Assembly (NCBI GenBank): GCA_030765065.1
Contig: CM060979.1
Coordinates: 13,235,001 to 13,299,000 of the forward strand
Length of the DNA: 64,000 nt
Reading direction: 5' to 3'
Source of the DNA: Deroplatys truncata
Taxonomy: Eukaryota > Arthropoda > Insecta > Mantodea > Mantidae
Below are positions 45,693 through 58,619 of the stretch, piece by piece. Under the pieces are notes generated by a model, which worked only from the letters and a program-made list of their open reading frames with translations, was not told the DNA's origin and did no database searches. Numbering within the stretch: position 1 is the first letter of the stretch; each line of letters begins with the position of its first letter. Both the position numbers and the translations under genes were made by a program.

Positions 45693-47219
45693 GCAATAAC
45701 CTGCAACCACCATGAATCCCTTGTTCTCCCGAATGAAGTTGGAGCCCCCTTTTGGCCCACTTGATGGTAATAAATGGCTTTTTTTTTTTCTTTCTTTCTT
45801 TTTGTCACAATAAACCCATGCTTCATCTAAAGAAGCCACTCATTGCCACTTCTACTGCCAGGTAGTGTTCGTAGACTTTTCTTGCGTTTGTGAAGCGTTC
45901 TCTGATGTGCCGCACTTTCAAGGCGTATCCACGTGCTTTATGTCACCGTTCTAGACCCAAATTGTTGTGTATTATCGGATAGACGGTCCTTTGGATATTC
46001 CAATGTGGCTGGAAATGCTTCTTTGGGTTGGTGGGTTTTCTTGAGTCACTGTTGCACTCACCTTGGCTACTACTGCTTTAGGTAATGTTGGTGGTGGCCT
46101 ATTTTATTGCTGGTTTTTTTGCACACTGAGCCTCAGGTGGGAATCTATTTTTATGCAGCTGTGTTATACACCCCACACATGACTTACTTATGGTAAGACC
46201 TTTTTGCTTGCACCTTTCCACTACCACTGAAAGGCTATAATCAGCATCAGAAAGCCCAACAATTTACTCCTGCCACAAGTCAGCAATTCTTGAAGCCATT
46301 ACGAGTAAACTTTGCCTCAGACTGGACCGGCAGACAACTGGCACTCGCAGTAAGCTGATGCAATAATAAACATAAGCAGTTTGACCAATGGCAGAATGGG
46401 AGGGCGACTCAAAGTCCTCCGAGCTTAAGTGGGGCAACCCTCCGTATTTACTGGTTACAGTGGCTTTGTGAAGAAGGCAAGAACTGTTATTACATACATA
46501 CTAAAGAGAGTAATAAAAACTATTAATTTCCTTTGGTTATTTGCTTATTTCTATAAACACATTGATTTATGTATTTGAATTTTGGCACCAAAATATTTAT
46601 GACAAATCTTTTTAAACAATGCTTTCACTGTGATGTAAATATCATATGAAATATTTCTAATTACACTACTTCTATTTTAATTCATTTATGACCGAAGTAC
46701 AAAATTGTCAACTATAAAACAGCACCACTTAAAACACAAACAATTATTAAATAACGCTTACAAATATGCTCTTGTTTTTCTAACTTTAGATTGAAATATT
46801 ACACATATTTACAACAAAGGACTTCACAAAAATTAGTGTTGTTATTATCATCTATATTGGTAAAGTATGGTTGACTCTCGCTTATAGGGATTCATACATT
46901 CTTGTAAAAATGAAGATGTGATTTAGAATGTGAATCGTTTTACACTGTTGATGATCATTTTTTATTGACTAGAATGCTTGCAACGAAAGCTAAAAGTGAA
47001 AAAGTTTAAAGAAACATGTGCCTGTGAACTGATGTATCGAATGTGTTATAAATAATAAATATAATACTTTTGACAAAAAACTTACACATGTAACTTATTG
47101 TCGAGCATTTTCACTGTCGATTACGAGGTCAGGTACCTGATGTGATGAGGCATGGCTGCATCATTAGTCCGACTAAAATTTTATAAGCATATGAGAAGAA
47201 CCTTTCTGTTCAACAATCC

Positions 47220-47500
47220 CCTTATCCAGTCCCTCTAATCAAAGTAATATGAAAATCGCTGTTGTCTCTAACACTCCCCTTATGGTCTAAGATATTCAGG
47301 GTTACCTCATTCCACCAAACGATGACTGGACCCATTTCTGAGGTGGAGGCATCCAGCGGGCAGAATCCATTGCCTCCGATGTTAGGGTGGCGACCAAACC
47401 ACATTGGGCCTAGGGGATACTTAACAAGAGCGAGTCAGAGGTGAAGGCATGGATAAGGCAGACTTTAAACTGCCATCCCATCATGCAACTGAAGCAGCAA
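47220..47500. repeat. Interspersed repeat S3, copy 2
   Basis: Diverged relative of 4185-4590: ATTGCCTCCGATG, GGGCCTAGGGGATACTTAAC, AGTCAGAGGTGAAGGC and AAACTGCCATCCC in the same order. Class unknown. Confidence 0.45.
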
Positions 47501-48039
47501 TATAGGATATCACAAAAAGCTGAAAATCTTCTTGCAAAAAATGCTAATACCATGATGAATGAAGGAAGTACTCTTCATATTATAAATAATTAAACACACA
47601 GGGACACTTGTAAAATCGATGTTTAGATAACTTTTACTACTAGATGTTTAATTCAGTGAAGAAATGATGTTTAGTGCTAAACAACATCTAAATCACAGCC
47701 ACTTTTAGACACTGCATAGTAGGTGGTTTAAACAGTGTTTAACCTTAAACATCACCATTACTTTACATAGGTGCAAGCATGAACAGAGAAAACAAGTTTG
47801 AGTTCATATGGCTGTTTTATATTGCTGTGCGTTATGAAAAACTATTACACCTATGACCACAAAGAGTGCTCAGACATGATCCCTAAAGAACTATACCGAA
47901 AGGGAATTCAAAGCAACATTTAGGAAATAAATCCAGATACACGTTTCATTAGTAAAGTCAAGTCTTACGGTTAGTATCTCTCCATACCATATAATACTTA
48001 ACAATTAAACACATTTATGCCTCTCATATGCTGTTTCAT

Positions 48040-48370
48040 TCTTTCTTTATTCAGTAAGTGTTTTATATGCAGTTATAGGCTAAGGGGAGATAGGAAGGGA
48101 GCGAATTTGAATAGGTGTCCTCTTTGTGGAGAGGCAGATGATTTGTATTATATAATTGAATGTGAAGAAACTAAGTTATAGAGAGATCAGTTTTTACCTA
48201 AAGAATGGGAGAATGTTAACAAAGAAGTATTAAAAATTAGGATAATGATAATACAAAAGAGAGGGATATAAAAAGAATAGGAGAATATATGGGGAGAGTA
48301 AGAGAAAAATGGTTTAGAAAAATAAAGCAATATGAATTTCTTATGACCCACCATGCATAAATAACCGTGG
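48040..48370 (+). pseudogene. LINE 3' end with zinc-knuckle C-terminus
   Basis: The plus strand reads CPLCGEADDLYYIIECEETK, then a frame break and RDQFLPKEWENVNKEVLKIR, followed by RIGEYMGRVREKWFRKI. C-x2-C-x7-Y(H)-x4-C matches the C-terminal motif of the LINE at 11.6-12.3 kb, where the third ligand is His. The last codons reach R1 copy 12. Confidence 0.6.
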
Positions 48371-48399
48371 TGTTAAAATGCATGATGGACCAAAGAAAG

Positions 48400-49318
48400 A
48401 AAAAATCTGATGTGTTACACTCACATGACTTTCTCTACTCTTGTACAAACTATTTTTACAATTGCTTATTCTCCATCTACTTCATGTTAATCGAGATAAA
48501 CATTTGCAGACTCTATCTTATTGCTAATTTTCTTGTAGATGTAAGGGGAAAATATATTTACAAGGGCAATATAGAAAAACAGTAGCCTTTAAGCACATAC
48601 ATATCTCTTAATAGCTGGTTGCTAGGTGCAGCACCATTCCCTTTGCCACAGATTATAACTCTTTGCATATCCAACAAAAAAATGAATAACGAATTCCCAT
48701 TTGAGAAAATAAGTATTGAAAAATTTAAGAGAATAACAAGCATATCTCGAAAATGGTTCACTCAAAAAAAAAATGTATATGACATAAATTGTGTATTTTA
48801 ACGCGATCTACATTTTTTGCATAGTAAAATTTTGTCTATCTCTTATGGTTTACCAGTTATGCAAAAGTCGTTCACAATGGAGAATACTTTTGGAGACATT
48901 CCCAGAAAATTCAAGATATACATTTTATTTGTCATGAAAATATCTTAAACATACGATATTTTAATAAAAATCGTTAGAGCCATTTTTGAGAAAATTAAAA
49001 TTTTCGAAAAATGTTCCATGTAAACGGTACTCTGGGGTGGGGGGGATTTTGTTGAAAACCTTTGTGTCATATCTCTAGAAGATACTGAACCTAAATACCA
49101 AGTTTGGTGTTTATCCGACTGTTCGTTTCTGAGTTATGCTGTTCACAGACAGACACACAGACTGACAGACACACACACACACGGACATGTTTCCAAAAAT
49201 GCTTTTTTTGTATTCAGGGGATCTCAAAACATGTATTTCCGGTGAAATCTCGGTATCGAATTTTTGGGTGGAATACAATACTTCCCCTACTTACTATACG
49301 TAGTAGAGAAAGTAAAAA
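48400..49318 (-). repeat. R1 repeat, copy 12 (near complete)
   Basis: Minus-orientation full R1: plus-strand order AATCTGATGTGTTACACTCA, CTGGTTGCTAGGTGCAGC, CGATCTACATTTTTTGCA, GGGGGGATTTTGTTGAAAAC, GCTGTTCACAGACAG and TACTATACGTAGTAGAGAAA. The microsatellite (AC/AGAC) is at 49150-49185. Confidence 0.8.
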
Positions 49319-49651
49319 TAGCAACTCAAAGTAATCTATTAAAAATTGTAAGAATTTTGTATGGCATTATGGAAATAAATATTCATACAAGTGTTTTATA
49401 AATGGTCATCCTTTAACATAACCCGCTCTTCTAACTTTACCACTCAGTGCTTACAGCATATAGAACCAGCTTTTAACATAATAATGTTTGGTTCCCTTCT
49501 CTCAGATTAATATATATGAGTTTGTTTCTTATACGCATAGTTTTAATAGGAAAAAACGTGCTCAGGCTTTTTCTATGTAATAAGCTAGACATTACCTAAC
49601 CTCTCATTTTGAATGACATTTCATGCAGTAAAAGGAAAGCTAATGTGGAGC

Positions 49652-49687
<36 letters not shown>
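49652..49687. repeat. (TTA)n microsatellite
   Basis: Twelve uninterrupted TTA units, giving a meaningless poly-Leu frame. Confidence 0.9.
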
Positions 49688-49688
<1 letters not shown>

Positions 49689-49934
49689 GTGTAACTCATT
49701 CTTTGATTTACTCTACCATTTTAACTAGTGGCACTGTTTACAATGTTAGATTGAGGTATGCAGATGCGATAGTGCATTACTGCCAACATACAGGACTTCT
49801 GTAACTTTTTGGTTAAGAAGATTGTTACTGTCACTATTGCTAGTGCTTACATTGACCATAATTTTCCTCCTCTCAACAAGATGATGTTAATACAATGTTT
49901 CAGAATATCAAATAGCATGTAGCAACTGGTTAGC

Positions 49935-51000
49935 AGCTTTAAGGCGGAGGGACAGGTGAAAATGTGACCAAAAATGACAAAATTTCACATTTTGTTTTTT
50001 TTTGTACCAAAAATACTAGGTGGTTAGAAGTGCATATATGCAAAGTTTTAAAGCACTGCAGTGCCTGGAAGTTGTTCTAATTACATCATATTTAAAAGTC
50101 TGCACTCCTTAAATCTCCCTGATGAGGTGTGGCAGATGATGAAATTGCTGCATGAAGCAAACAATTTGCGTTTTTAACCGATTTTTGTGGGAATTTTTTC
50201 CGTGTGAAGGTTAGTTTCTGATTTGTCACTGAGCCACCGTGATCAGTATAACATAGCAACAGTAGCTCTGCCAGTAGATGTTGTGTAACATCAAATTATA
50301 TGTTCCCTACACATGAGCCATAAATAATAGCAGTGATGAAAGGTTAGATGAGCAAGAATGTGGTATACAAAAGAAAAATTTAAGGCAGAAACAGCTGGAG
50401 GATAATTGTGACCATGTACCTGTTGTAAATAATGAAGAGTGTAAATATATATTGGTGGATACCAGTGTAATGAGCACAATCAAAAGTGTTTGTATATTGG
50501 ATTTGGTACAGAAAGGCTTGGTCTATACCATAACTTAGAACTGATTTGTAGTGCTTGTAATGAAAAAAACATACAAATGACACTTCTAGGAAGGTCTGAA
50601 GTCATTATTTCTGGTTAACTGCATGCAAACTTATCAACTCATTTTTCTTTAATTTCATTTTTGCTACACTTTTATTCATTCAAAACAAACTTACATCTAC
50701 AAATTAGGTGTTAGAGGCCTGAAATTTTTACTGTACATTCTATAAAGCATAAGAAAAACACTGATGCATGGGATTTAGGAATAACTTAGTACTTCTTGAG
50801 ATAAAAAAAAAATAAAAGTATGCAGAATTGCAAAAATTTTGAAATTGTTGCTATGCAGATCATATTTTTTAAACTTCCCTTACAGTGAAAATATTACAAA
50901 ACCCATGCATAAAGCTTTTCTAACTGAGTTTCTGGTTTTCCAAAAACAATTTCAAAATTTTTTTTCAAAATGAAATTCACTCACAGCCAGCTTAATGGAA
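49935..51000 (+). mobile_element. Probable decayed DNA transposon (Mutator-like transposase remnant)
   Basis: Broken coding sequence on the plus strand: LVDTSVMSTIKSVCI, then in other frames GFGTERLGLYHNLELICSAC and NEKNIQMTLLGRSEVI. This resembles the Cys-containing N-terminal region of insect proteins with a Mutator-like transposase domain. The left CTTTAAGGCGGAGGGACAG and the right (complement TTAAGCTGGCTGTGAG) ends look weakly inverted near TTAA. Both calls are tentative. Confidence 0.35.
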
Positions 51001-51346
51001 GTGATTTGAATAGCTGCGAATGTTAAGGCAAGAAGAAATGGCCTGGCTATCCATTCAAAGCCAAATGTTGTGACTTCATATTTGAAGGTGTTAGTAAATC
51101 TACCAAAGCATTATAGGAAATTTTGATTACAGGATGAATTTTTTTGATAAGGAATTAATATTCATAAAATTAAAGACAAAAATCCCAGCAACTGCAGTCA
51201 AATGGGTCTGCGGCAAAGGATGGGGAGGGCCCACACAAAATAAGTGGTGTGATGTAATGTGTGGATGATGACAGGGTTACATTTGACTACAGTTACATGG
51301 ATTTTGCTTTCTATTAAAAAAAAACAAAAAAAAAACAAAAAAACAA

Positions 51347-51862
51347 TGGCAATGTTGCTCCAGAGGTCGATGTGTCATGGCGGACAATGTAAATGCACAA
51401 TGTCAGGTAGAAACTATTAAATGGAAAAAATGCTGCCACATTAGTAAAAACGGAGAGAGTTTGGTATTGTTGCCAACTGTTATACGCTGTTGTAATAGAA
51501 AAGTGTGAAATAATGAATAAATGCAATGAAACTGAATAGTAACTGCGAAGCAGTAAAAATATTATTGTGTAATGCTTGGCATTTAGTAATGAACTCATTA
51601 GCACTCATGCACTAGTAAACAAATGTAATACAAATAAATAATTACGACGCAGCAAGCAAATGATTACCACATAGCAATAATTACGAATTCAATAAATCGT
51701 GCCAGAATACATAATCGAAAGTGCTTAAACAACTTTGGGATATTTAAAAGGTCAAATGACACACATTCGCAGAATTTTAGCGATGTTTTTTTCTACAGGG
51801 TAGCCTGCCAGACGTTGCATGGCACCCACCATGACACGTCGAGCTCTGGAGCAACATTACCA
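51347..51862. mobile_element. 516-bp MITE
   Basis: Inverted ends TGGCAATGTTGCTCCAGAGG and TGGTAATGTTGCTCCAGAGC extend about 33 bp (through CGAYGTGTCATGG). No coding region. The target duplication cannot be fixed because both flanks are A-rich. Confidence 0.65.
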
Positions 51863-54800
51863 AAAAACATTACAATGGTACTGAAATAATTCAGTATTTT
51901 TAACATATAAAATAGTTGCAAATATGTATTTTTTTTATTGTAAAATGTTAGTGTAATACGAAAGTAACAGAAAACTATTAAAACATTCCAAAACCTTGAC
52001 TAAATATCTTAGTTGGAAATGTACAACACTATATAATAAAGGGTTAAATCCTTGGAGACAGCCTAGTAACCTGAACAATAGATGGCGACTCCACTCTGGT
52101 GGCACAAATGTGGATAGTAGTAGCTGAGAAAATTTTTCTCAGGAGTTGAAAATCCCATGCTCTACAGTTATCACCGAGATTTAAGCTAAGCTGGCAAAGA
52201 ATGCAGTAGTGATGGTGCAACCGACAACCCACCAAGCTAAAAATATGCCAAGAAATTCAAAGTGAATCTCTAACGATTCAAGAGACAAAATATGAAAGCA
52301 AAGAAAGAATAGTAATTCACCTGTAATAAGTCAAAGTTCACACTGGAAGAATACTCCAGAAAATAGACAGAAAACGGCTGACCATCCTAGGAGCAGTCAC
52401 AACAGCTGCAGACTGAAAGAAGTGCATGGATCTATGCAACTTGTTACCTTAGAAAACGCACATGAGGGAAAGAGAAGAAAAAATAGAGAATGCAAATCAG
52501 GACACCTGCCTAATGATAGCCATGACTGCTGCAGAATGGAAAAAGCCAAATTTTGCACAGTAACACATATTTACAAGGAGGTGTAGTGTGCACAGCTTTC
52601 ATCACAGAATCTGTGAACAGAGGAGACACTACTGGCATCTTATAGACACAGCTAAGCCAAAAATATCATTTAACTATCATTACACTATGGTATTTTATGC
52701 AAATGATAAGGCTTTTCATGGTGCATAAACACACACACACTGCAAATCTAAACACTGGGCATAAGGATTTAACATGGGAAATCAGTTATTCTCCAATGTT
52801 CTCTCCCTGTTAATTTTGAAAGAAATTTTAAATCTTGCAAGACTATTATAGTAAGACTTAAAAAGTGCATCAGATAAAAATTATTAAAAAAAATATTTTT
52901 CTTTACTAATCCTTTCTATCAGCAATGTTTCATTACAGTGTTAACAGCTTTGGCTACTATGGCAGATATGCGAGTGATCTAAACTCCCATAATCTGTTTT
53001 TCATATCATGATTCTCATTTGTTACAAACTTGTAGTGAGTCATGGCCCACAATAGTGAAACAAAATTAATAATGTAATACATTAATAAAAGTTACCAGAT
53101 TATTTTTTTCTAAAATAAACACAAACTTGCTTGCTTTTATTACTTTTTTAATGTACTTAAAAAATGTTTTTATAAACTTAGAATATCAGATATTAGTTGT
53201 GCTCAGGTTTGCACCACCCAACTTGTAGGCAACTGCAATGCAATAACTAAAACAGCAGTTACCATTTTGTTAAACCTGAAAATGGCTTAATAAGAGAAGA
53301 AAAGGTGCTACCGGTATCCTTCCCCCCCCCTCATTGATTGCTCGCATTAAAATTTTAACCAGTGTAACCTTATGGGTATTTTAGTAATGATTCGTGACTG
53401 CAATGACAAAAACAGTTTTGAATATCTAAAAGAATTGACAATATCCTTTGCATGTGGTAAAACTCGCAAAGTGGCACTTGTTAGTAGCTACACTGTGTGT
53501 TTCTGAAGCAAAATGTCATGCTCTAATTAGGCCAATGAAGGTAAGCAGGTGCGAAAAGCCTCAAAAAAAGGAGTATTTAATTTCTTAATATCCAGGCTGT
53601 AGTAACTAATGGCAACCTCTGTTAAGGAAATGTTTCAGACTGTATTCCTGAAATGTAGAAATTAACATGAGATGATTCTCACCAAGCATGTAACACTATC
53701 AAATTTTGGGAGCTTTTGTTTATTTTACATTCTTGCTTTCAGGAATCTTTGTGTAAATAAGAGTCAACCATACATAGTTATATTCTAGAGATTAGCTTGA
53801 TTCATTTGGACCCTCCTGTGATGTGTGCTTTCCAATGTGAATAAACACTGTACAGTTAAAAGTTTACAACTACTTGTTACTGAAGGTAGCATAGGCCTTC
53901 ATTTCTGCAGAAAGTATCGCTTCATATTAATATACTTATTGCTTTTAGCAGTACAGAAGGCAATCTGGTTATTGATATGTAAGGGTCTTTTCATCCATAG
54001 CATTAAAACAAAGCCTCTTTTAGCTGGTTTTACTTTAACAAATCATGAAAATGATTTCAATTAAAGGGAAATGGGTGCAACATTATTACGTAGTTAGAAT
54101 ATTGTGTGGATAGAGAAAGAAATGAATTGTAGAATGCATAATCTTCAAATATTCTTTACCTGAGCATCATTTACAAACCGTAAGTTATTATGTAGAGTCC
54201 ATTGCAAAAAAAACATGCAGATGCTTTTGCTCTCCTATAGTGTTTTACTTTATTTAAGTTTTACTTTCTGTTTTGGCAGAATCTCGTTATCAATTTGTGT
54301 TCCACGCCTACCCAGTTGTGCTAATCTTTTATTGGTTTCAACAAAGTGAGTTAGGTGTGGAAAACAAACATTTTACCTGAGCGGCTGGAAGGCACTCACC
54401 AGATATGCCCTTATCGTATTGGTTTGATGACAAACATCTGGCACTCAAACCCTAACCAATGAACAGACGTCAGTTTTCAGCTCAGGAGCAAAGGAAAAGG
54501 GGGAGGGGTGATGACAAACATCATATGGAGTGGTTGGATGAAACTGCCTTATAAACATTGTCCTCTTAATTATGCATGCCATTTGAAAGGAACAAAGGAC
54601 ATGGACGACGAACCAAAAATTATTTCCCTTATTGAGGAAGTTATAGGAGAGCTATGGAGTATCTCCAAGAACAGTAACTGGTGGAAGAAATACCACAGAT
54701 GGAATTACTGGACATGCAAACCAGATAGCATATTTAATTATAAATGCATAATCAGTTAGCATAGCACCAGAAGCATCAAGTACATATCACAATAGGATAC

Positions 54801-55185
54801 AAAGCAAACTTAAAGGACATGTGAAAAAAAAAAAGTTTAATAGAGTTTACAGGAGAGATAAAGTATTTTACTCTGAATAACTCATTTAATAGATTAGGGC
54901 ATTATGATCTTCTTGTTACTATTATTTCCTTCTGCTAATTATTTGCAAAGCAATAGACATTTGATTTTGAGTTATAAAACATCACAAACAAAAAGCATGG
55001 TAAGGAACAAATGAACATGTAAAATGAGAAAGCATTACAAAAAAGTTGCAAAACATAGCATTTTCGTATTATTTGAAAAGGGACCTTCTTTATATTCCTC
55101 TTCTTGCAAAACTCTGATAATAAAATTTATTTAAGAGATATTAATTCCCAATTATGGAAAGGTGGAATCAAAGTAAAAAGTCCAA

Positions 55186-55262
55186 TGCCATGGTCGAATT
55201 TGAACCATCGATCTTTGGCTTCCTGTGCCATTGCTCTGCCATCTGAGCTATGATGTGGTGTT
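55186..55262 (-). repeat. tRNA-like SINE head
   Basis: The minus strand shows CATAGCTCAGATGGCAGAGC (box A with perfect D stem GCTC/GAGC) and CGATGGTTCAAATTCGACC (box B). Acceptor halves do not pair, so this is a tRNA-derived SINE or relic rather than a gene. Confidence 0.5.
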
Positions 55263-55660
55263 AGCACATTATGAAGTTCTCCATGTGCCTCAAATTTTTC
55301 TGGCAAAACACAAGGCATTTTGAGATAATATACTTTTTCTTCTGATTCTAACTTTCCAGTCTACAGAAGAACAGTGCATATCCACCATAGCCCCCCCCCC
55401 CTCAGAAAAAAGCCATGCAAGGGCAACAAATGAACTTGGCTTGCTAGAACCAGGTAAGGGGTAGGGATGCAGCCATGAAATGGGAGGAGCTGTCAATTTT
55501 TTACCAACTTAACACACAACTAGCTTATATCAGCATGTTTTTTTTGTTTTTATTTGTACTGGACTGTACCTATTTCTTCCTTTCTGGCACAAGCAAGGTG
55601 TGCAATGCTACATTTTGATATTGCACACATGCAAAGCTTCAGAAGCATTGCTGTATATTG

Positions 55661-56880
55661 AGTGTGTAAAAACAATATGCAAAAAATTGAAGAGTAGAAG
55701 GTCAGTACCACAATAAGCATTTTCAGAATACAAATCAGAAGCTCTTTTACTGTGCTACATGTATCAACATTAATCTCTGCTTGTGTAACCTTTTTGTGGT
55801 ATGTCAGATGTAAACAAAATGCACTCTTGTATAGTACTAGTCACTATTGCTAGGCGTGTGTGACGTGAAGCCTAAAGGCTGGTTCACAACCACCCGGTAA
55901 TGGTAACCAGAACGGGAAGCAAGAAATTTTGATTCACAACAGCCCGGTAACTAACGAGAACAGGAATGCATATCGATTACAAAGTGAAAGTCAATTTTAC
56001 GCATTGTGATTTCATTTGTTTTTAACTGACCAATGACATTTTTTCACCTACTTCCAATTTAGCCAATCCAACGTCAAAATTCGATAGATTAAACATTACC
56101 TAAATGCATATTCATTACATTTCCGATCCCTCTACTTATGCCAAACATTCATTCCTTTATTTAATGGCATACATTAAAATTGTTTATTGTTCTTTTTTCA
56201 TTTCCACCGGTTTTAGCTGCTCTTTGTAGCTTTTGCCATTGTTTTTTAGGTAATAGCCAGTTTTGAGTTGCATATAAACAAACTAAAAATGATCCCTTCA
56301 CCAGAGGAACCAATGCTGATTGGATTTGGGGGTGTCGGGATGAGGTTAGGAAGCACATTTACTACTAATTCCTTCCAGTTTCATGTTTCCAGCTTGTGAC
56401 TATAGAGAGCACTAGTGGCTGTTTCATGTCACGGCCGCTTAGAATAACCTCTAGAGTGAAGAGTCTAATATGCACAATAGGTATCTAATATGCTGTGCCC
56501 GGGAACGAGAACATTAAAAGTTGGGCAACTCTTCTTTCCCATTCCCGGGGCCCGAAAAGGCTTCCCGTCGTTTGTGAACATTCCCATTGTATTTTAACTT
56601 TCTCATTCTCGTTCTGGTTACGGTTCTCGTTGGTTTTGAACCAGCCTTAATGGATGGTACAGTACAACCTAGTTTGTCGTTGTGTACCAGAAATAATTAG
56701 TTGAGACAGTACACGCACATTTGTCGTCCAAATTACATCTCATCTTGATGTTTCATAAAGTGAGATTTCAATTATATTCAAGCAGCACTCCTTTAATTAT
56801 ACTGCATCATAACCCCATGCTCCTAACCTCAAAATGCTTTGTTTGGTACTACCTTTCTGTTCTACAGTTTTCTGCGCCCG
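55661..56880. mobile_element. Long-TIR DNA element C, copy 2 (with nested Harbinger-type MITE)
   Basis: Left ACAATATGCAAAAAATTGAA, then AAGCATTTTCAG. The right complement is CGGGCGCAGAAAACTGTAG, then AAGCATTTTGAGGTTAGGAG. Interior blocks match copy 1 at 27.7-28.2 and 30.9-31.1 kb. Interrupted at 55876-56647. Confidence 0.6.
55876..56647. mobile_element. PIF/Harbinger-type MITE
   Basis: Flanked by TAA at 55873-55875 and 56648-56650. Inverted ends AGGCTGGTTCACAACCACC and AGGCTGGTTCAAAACCAACG are followed by repeated CCGGTAA/CGAGAAC motifs. A 3-bp TWA-type duplication is characteristic of PIF/Harbinger. Element C copy 1 supplies the unoccupied site (GTGAAGCTTACTGGGTGG), confirming the boundaries. 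Confidence 0.75.
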
Positions 56881-57263
56881 TATATAATTGACTTCAGGAA
56901 GAATTTTGACACACAACTCCAACATATGTGAATACGCATTACAACTGCTCTACTTACCTTCTGAAAGAAGGCACACTAAGAAAGTTTTAAAAAATTTCAT
57001 CATCCTCTGCCACGTTTGAACCCATGTATAACATAAAAACATTAATATTTAAATTTCACATAACCTTACTTTTCAGAAAAGCTACATTCATAGAGATGGA
57101 AATTTTCCATAAAATCACAGTATATTAACTAGATAGCAGTTCCATATCTACTTAATTTTAAAATGCTAAAAAAATAGTGATCTAAGGAACAAAAATACAT
57201 ATAATATTGGCTTTAAGAGGAGATGTGAACACTTACACAGCCTGTAACCCAGCCTCCATTTTG

Positions 57264-57554
57264 TTAATACTGTGAATGCTCAGAAGAAACTGCCAACCCA
57301 ACTATAGTAACATAACCTGAAAATAACAATGCTTTTACTTCTACTTGTTCTTCTAACACACTTGTTAAAACTTCAATCAAGCTGAAGAGTAGGCGAGCAT
57401 CTAAAGTTTCTCTCGCCTCCTTTAATGTGCAATTTCTGATATACTCATTATTTGAAACCAATTTACAAACACACATTAACCTCGGATAAATCTCAAAACC
57501 ATAAGATCCTGTCAATTCACTACAGCTCACTACAGCCTCAGGGCCTCCACTCAC
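57264..57554 (-). other. Unrecognised 96-codon open frame
   Basis: ATG-to-stop on the minus strand, encoding MSGGPEAVVSCSELTGSYGF and later LLFSLIEVLTSVLEEQVEVK. I do not recognise it. It lies about 1 kb downstream of the Ric stop codon on the same strand, so it would fall in a long Ric 3' UTR or be intergenic. Composition is less AT-rich than its surroundings. It may be chance or an old transposon scrap. Confidence 0.2.
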
Positions 57555-58619
57555 TTAGTACTCATTCCTTCCTTTCCATTTTGTTTGTTTAATGACATTC
57601 TTGAATATTAATCATATTCATTTAGTGTCCTCATTTTGATCTCTCAGTGTTTTCATTCAAATGTTGACAGCTCTTCAGGATAAACAGCATAGCCAACTAG
57701 CAGCAAAACTATGATCTAATTAGCTAAGTAGACATGGAACAAAGCCCATTAAATAACTTTAATAATATTTATTCATTAAAGGCAAGCTATTTAATTGCAA
57801 CAACACTTTGCACACCAGCTTTCAGTGTTTGTTACAATTAATGGAGTGAATGAAAGGAAGACTAAGTAAGATCAAATTTATCATCCATAGTTAACCAGTA
57901 CACTTTACCCTCCAGAGAAACTTTATTCACACTAATTTATCTGCACTGCCTATTTAAAACAGCTGTGTGCATTCTGTATGTTCAAGTTATCTGCTCTTTC
58001 ACACCACTTCTCTTCTTTTAAGATAGAGAAAAACGAAAGGAAAGTGATGAACAATTTCTCAGCTTAAAAAAAGAACAAAATGGCATTAATAAACAACAGC
58101 TAAACCGTATGTAAAATGTTTCCATTTAAATACTTCTAAAGTGATTTGTTCACCAGGTCTTATGCTACAGATTTGCTTAGCCTAAGTTGCTTCTGGAAAG
58201 AAAGTATGCCAGTTAATGAAATGTTCACAGTGTTGGTCTATAATCACTTTCTTACATAAAATTAGTTTTAAAACGTGAGGCATAAAAATATCACATTATT
58301 ATGAAAATGCTTGATTTTACCTGTTTTGTACACTAAAGACATTTAAAGCATTAAAAGATTGCAGATTCACCGCACACATACACACATATATATATATATA
58401 AAATTTGCTGGTATCATAATGCTAATGTAATGAACAAAATATGATAACAGTACTTCAGTAACAAGTCAGTCGTGAACGTCCTATGGATAAAAACCCGCTT
58501 AAATTGTTATGTATGAATCATCAATACATTTTTATTTCATTACGTAAATGCCTAGTTGATAACTTACTTTCTATACACCTGTTTTCTGGCCCCAGTGAGT
58601 ATGAAGCGTACACTTACAA

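Larger units (their letters stand above)
43195..46444 (-). mobile_element. Tc1/mariner-type element in ADAL 3' UTR, split by a hAT
   Basis: TA at 43193-43194 and 46445-46446. Inverted ends are TGGAGGTTTGCCCCACTTAA and CGGAGGGTTGCCCCACTTAA. Total 3.25 kb, of which 2.0 kb is a nested hAT plus its duplication. The minus strand encodes the transposase N-terminus from 46299 (MASRIADLWQE, then SLSVVVERCKQKGLTISKS) and, beyond the hAT, the catalytic end (MDKTSSHTSQSS with the second Asp, PVKSPD with the third, then FGLLKQRLAS). Stops and gaps make it dead. Confidence 0.85.
46445..58619. other. Region between ADAL and Ric coding parts (overview)
   Basis: 12.2 kb between ADAL and the last Ric coding exon, including both 3' UTRs. 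It contains S3 copy 2, a LINE end, R1 copy 12, a probable Mutator-like remnant, a MITE (51347-51862), a tRNA-like SINE, and element C2 with a Harbinger-type MITE. I see no gene. 46450-47215, 47505-48035, 49320-49640, 51870-55120, 55265-55655 and 56885-58619 are AT-rich without recognisable features apart from short CA/TA tracts (52727, 58380). Confidence 0.6.
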
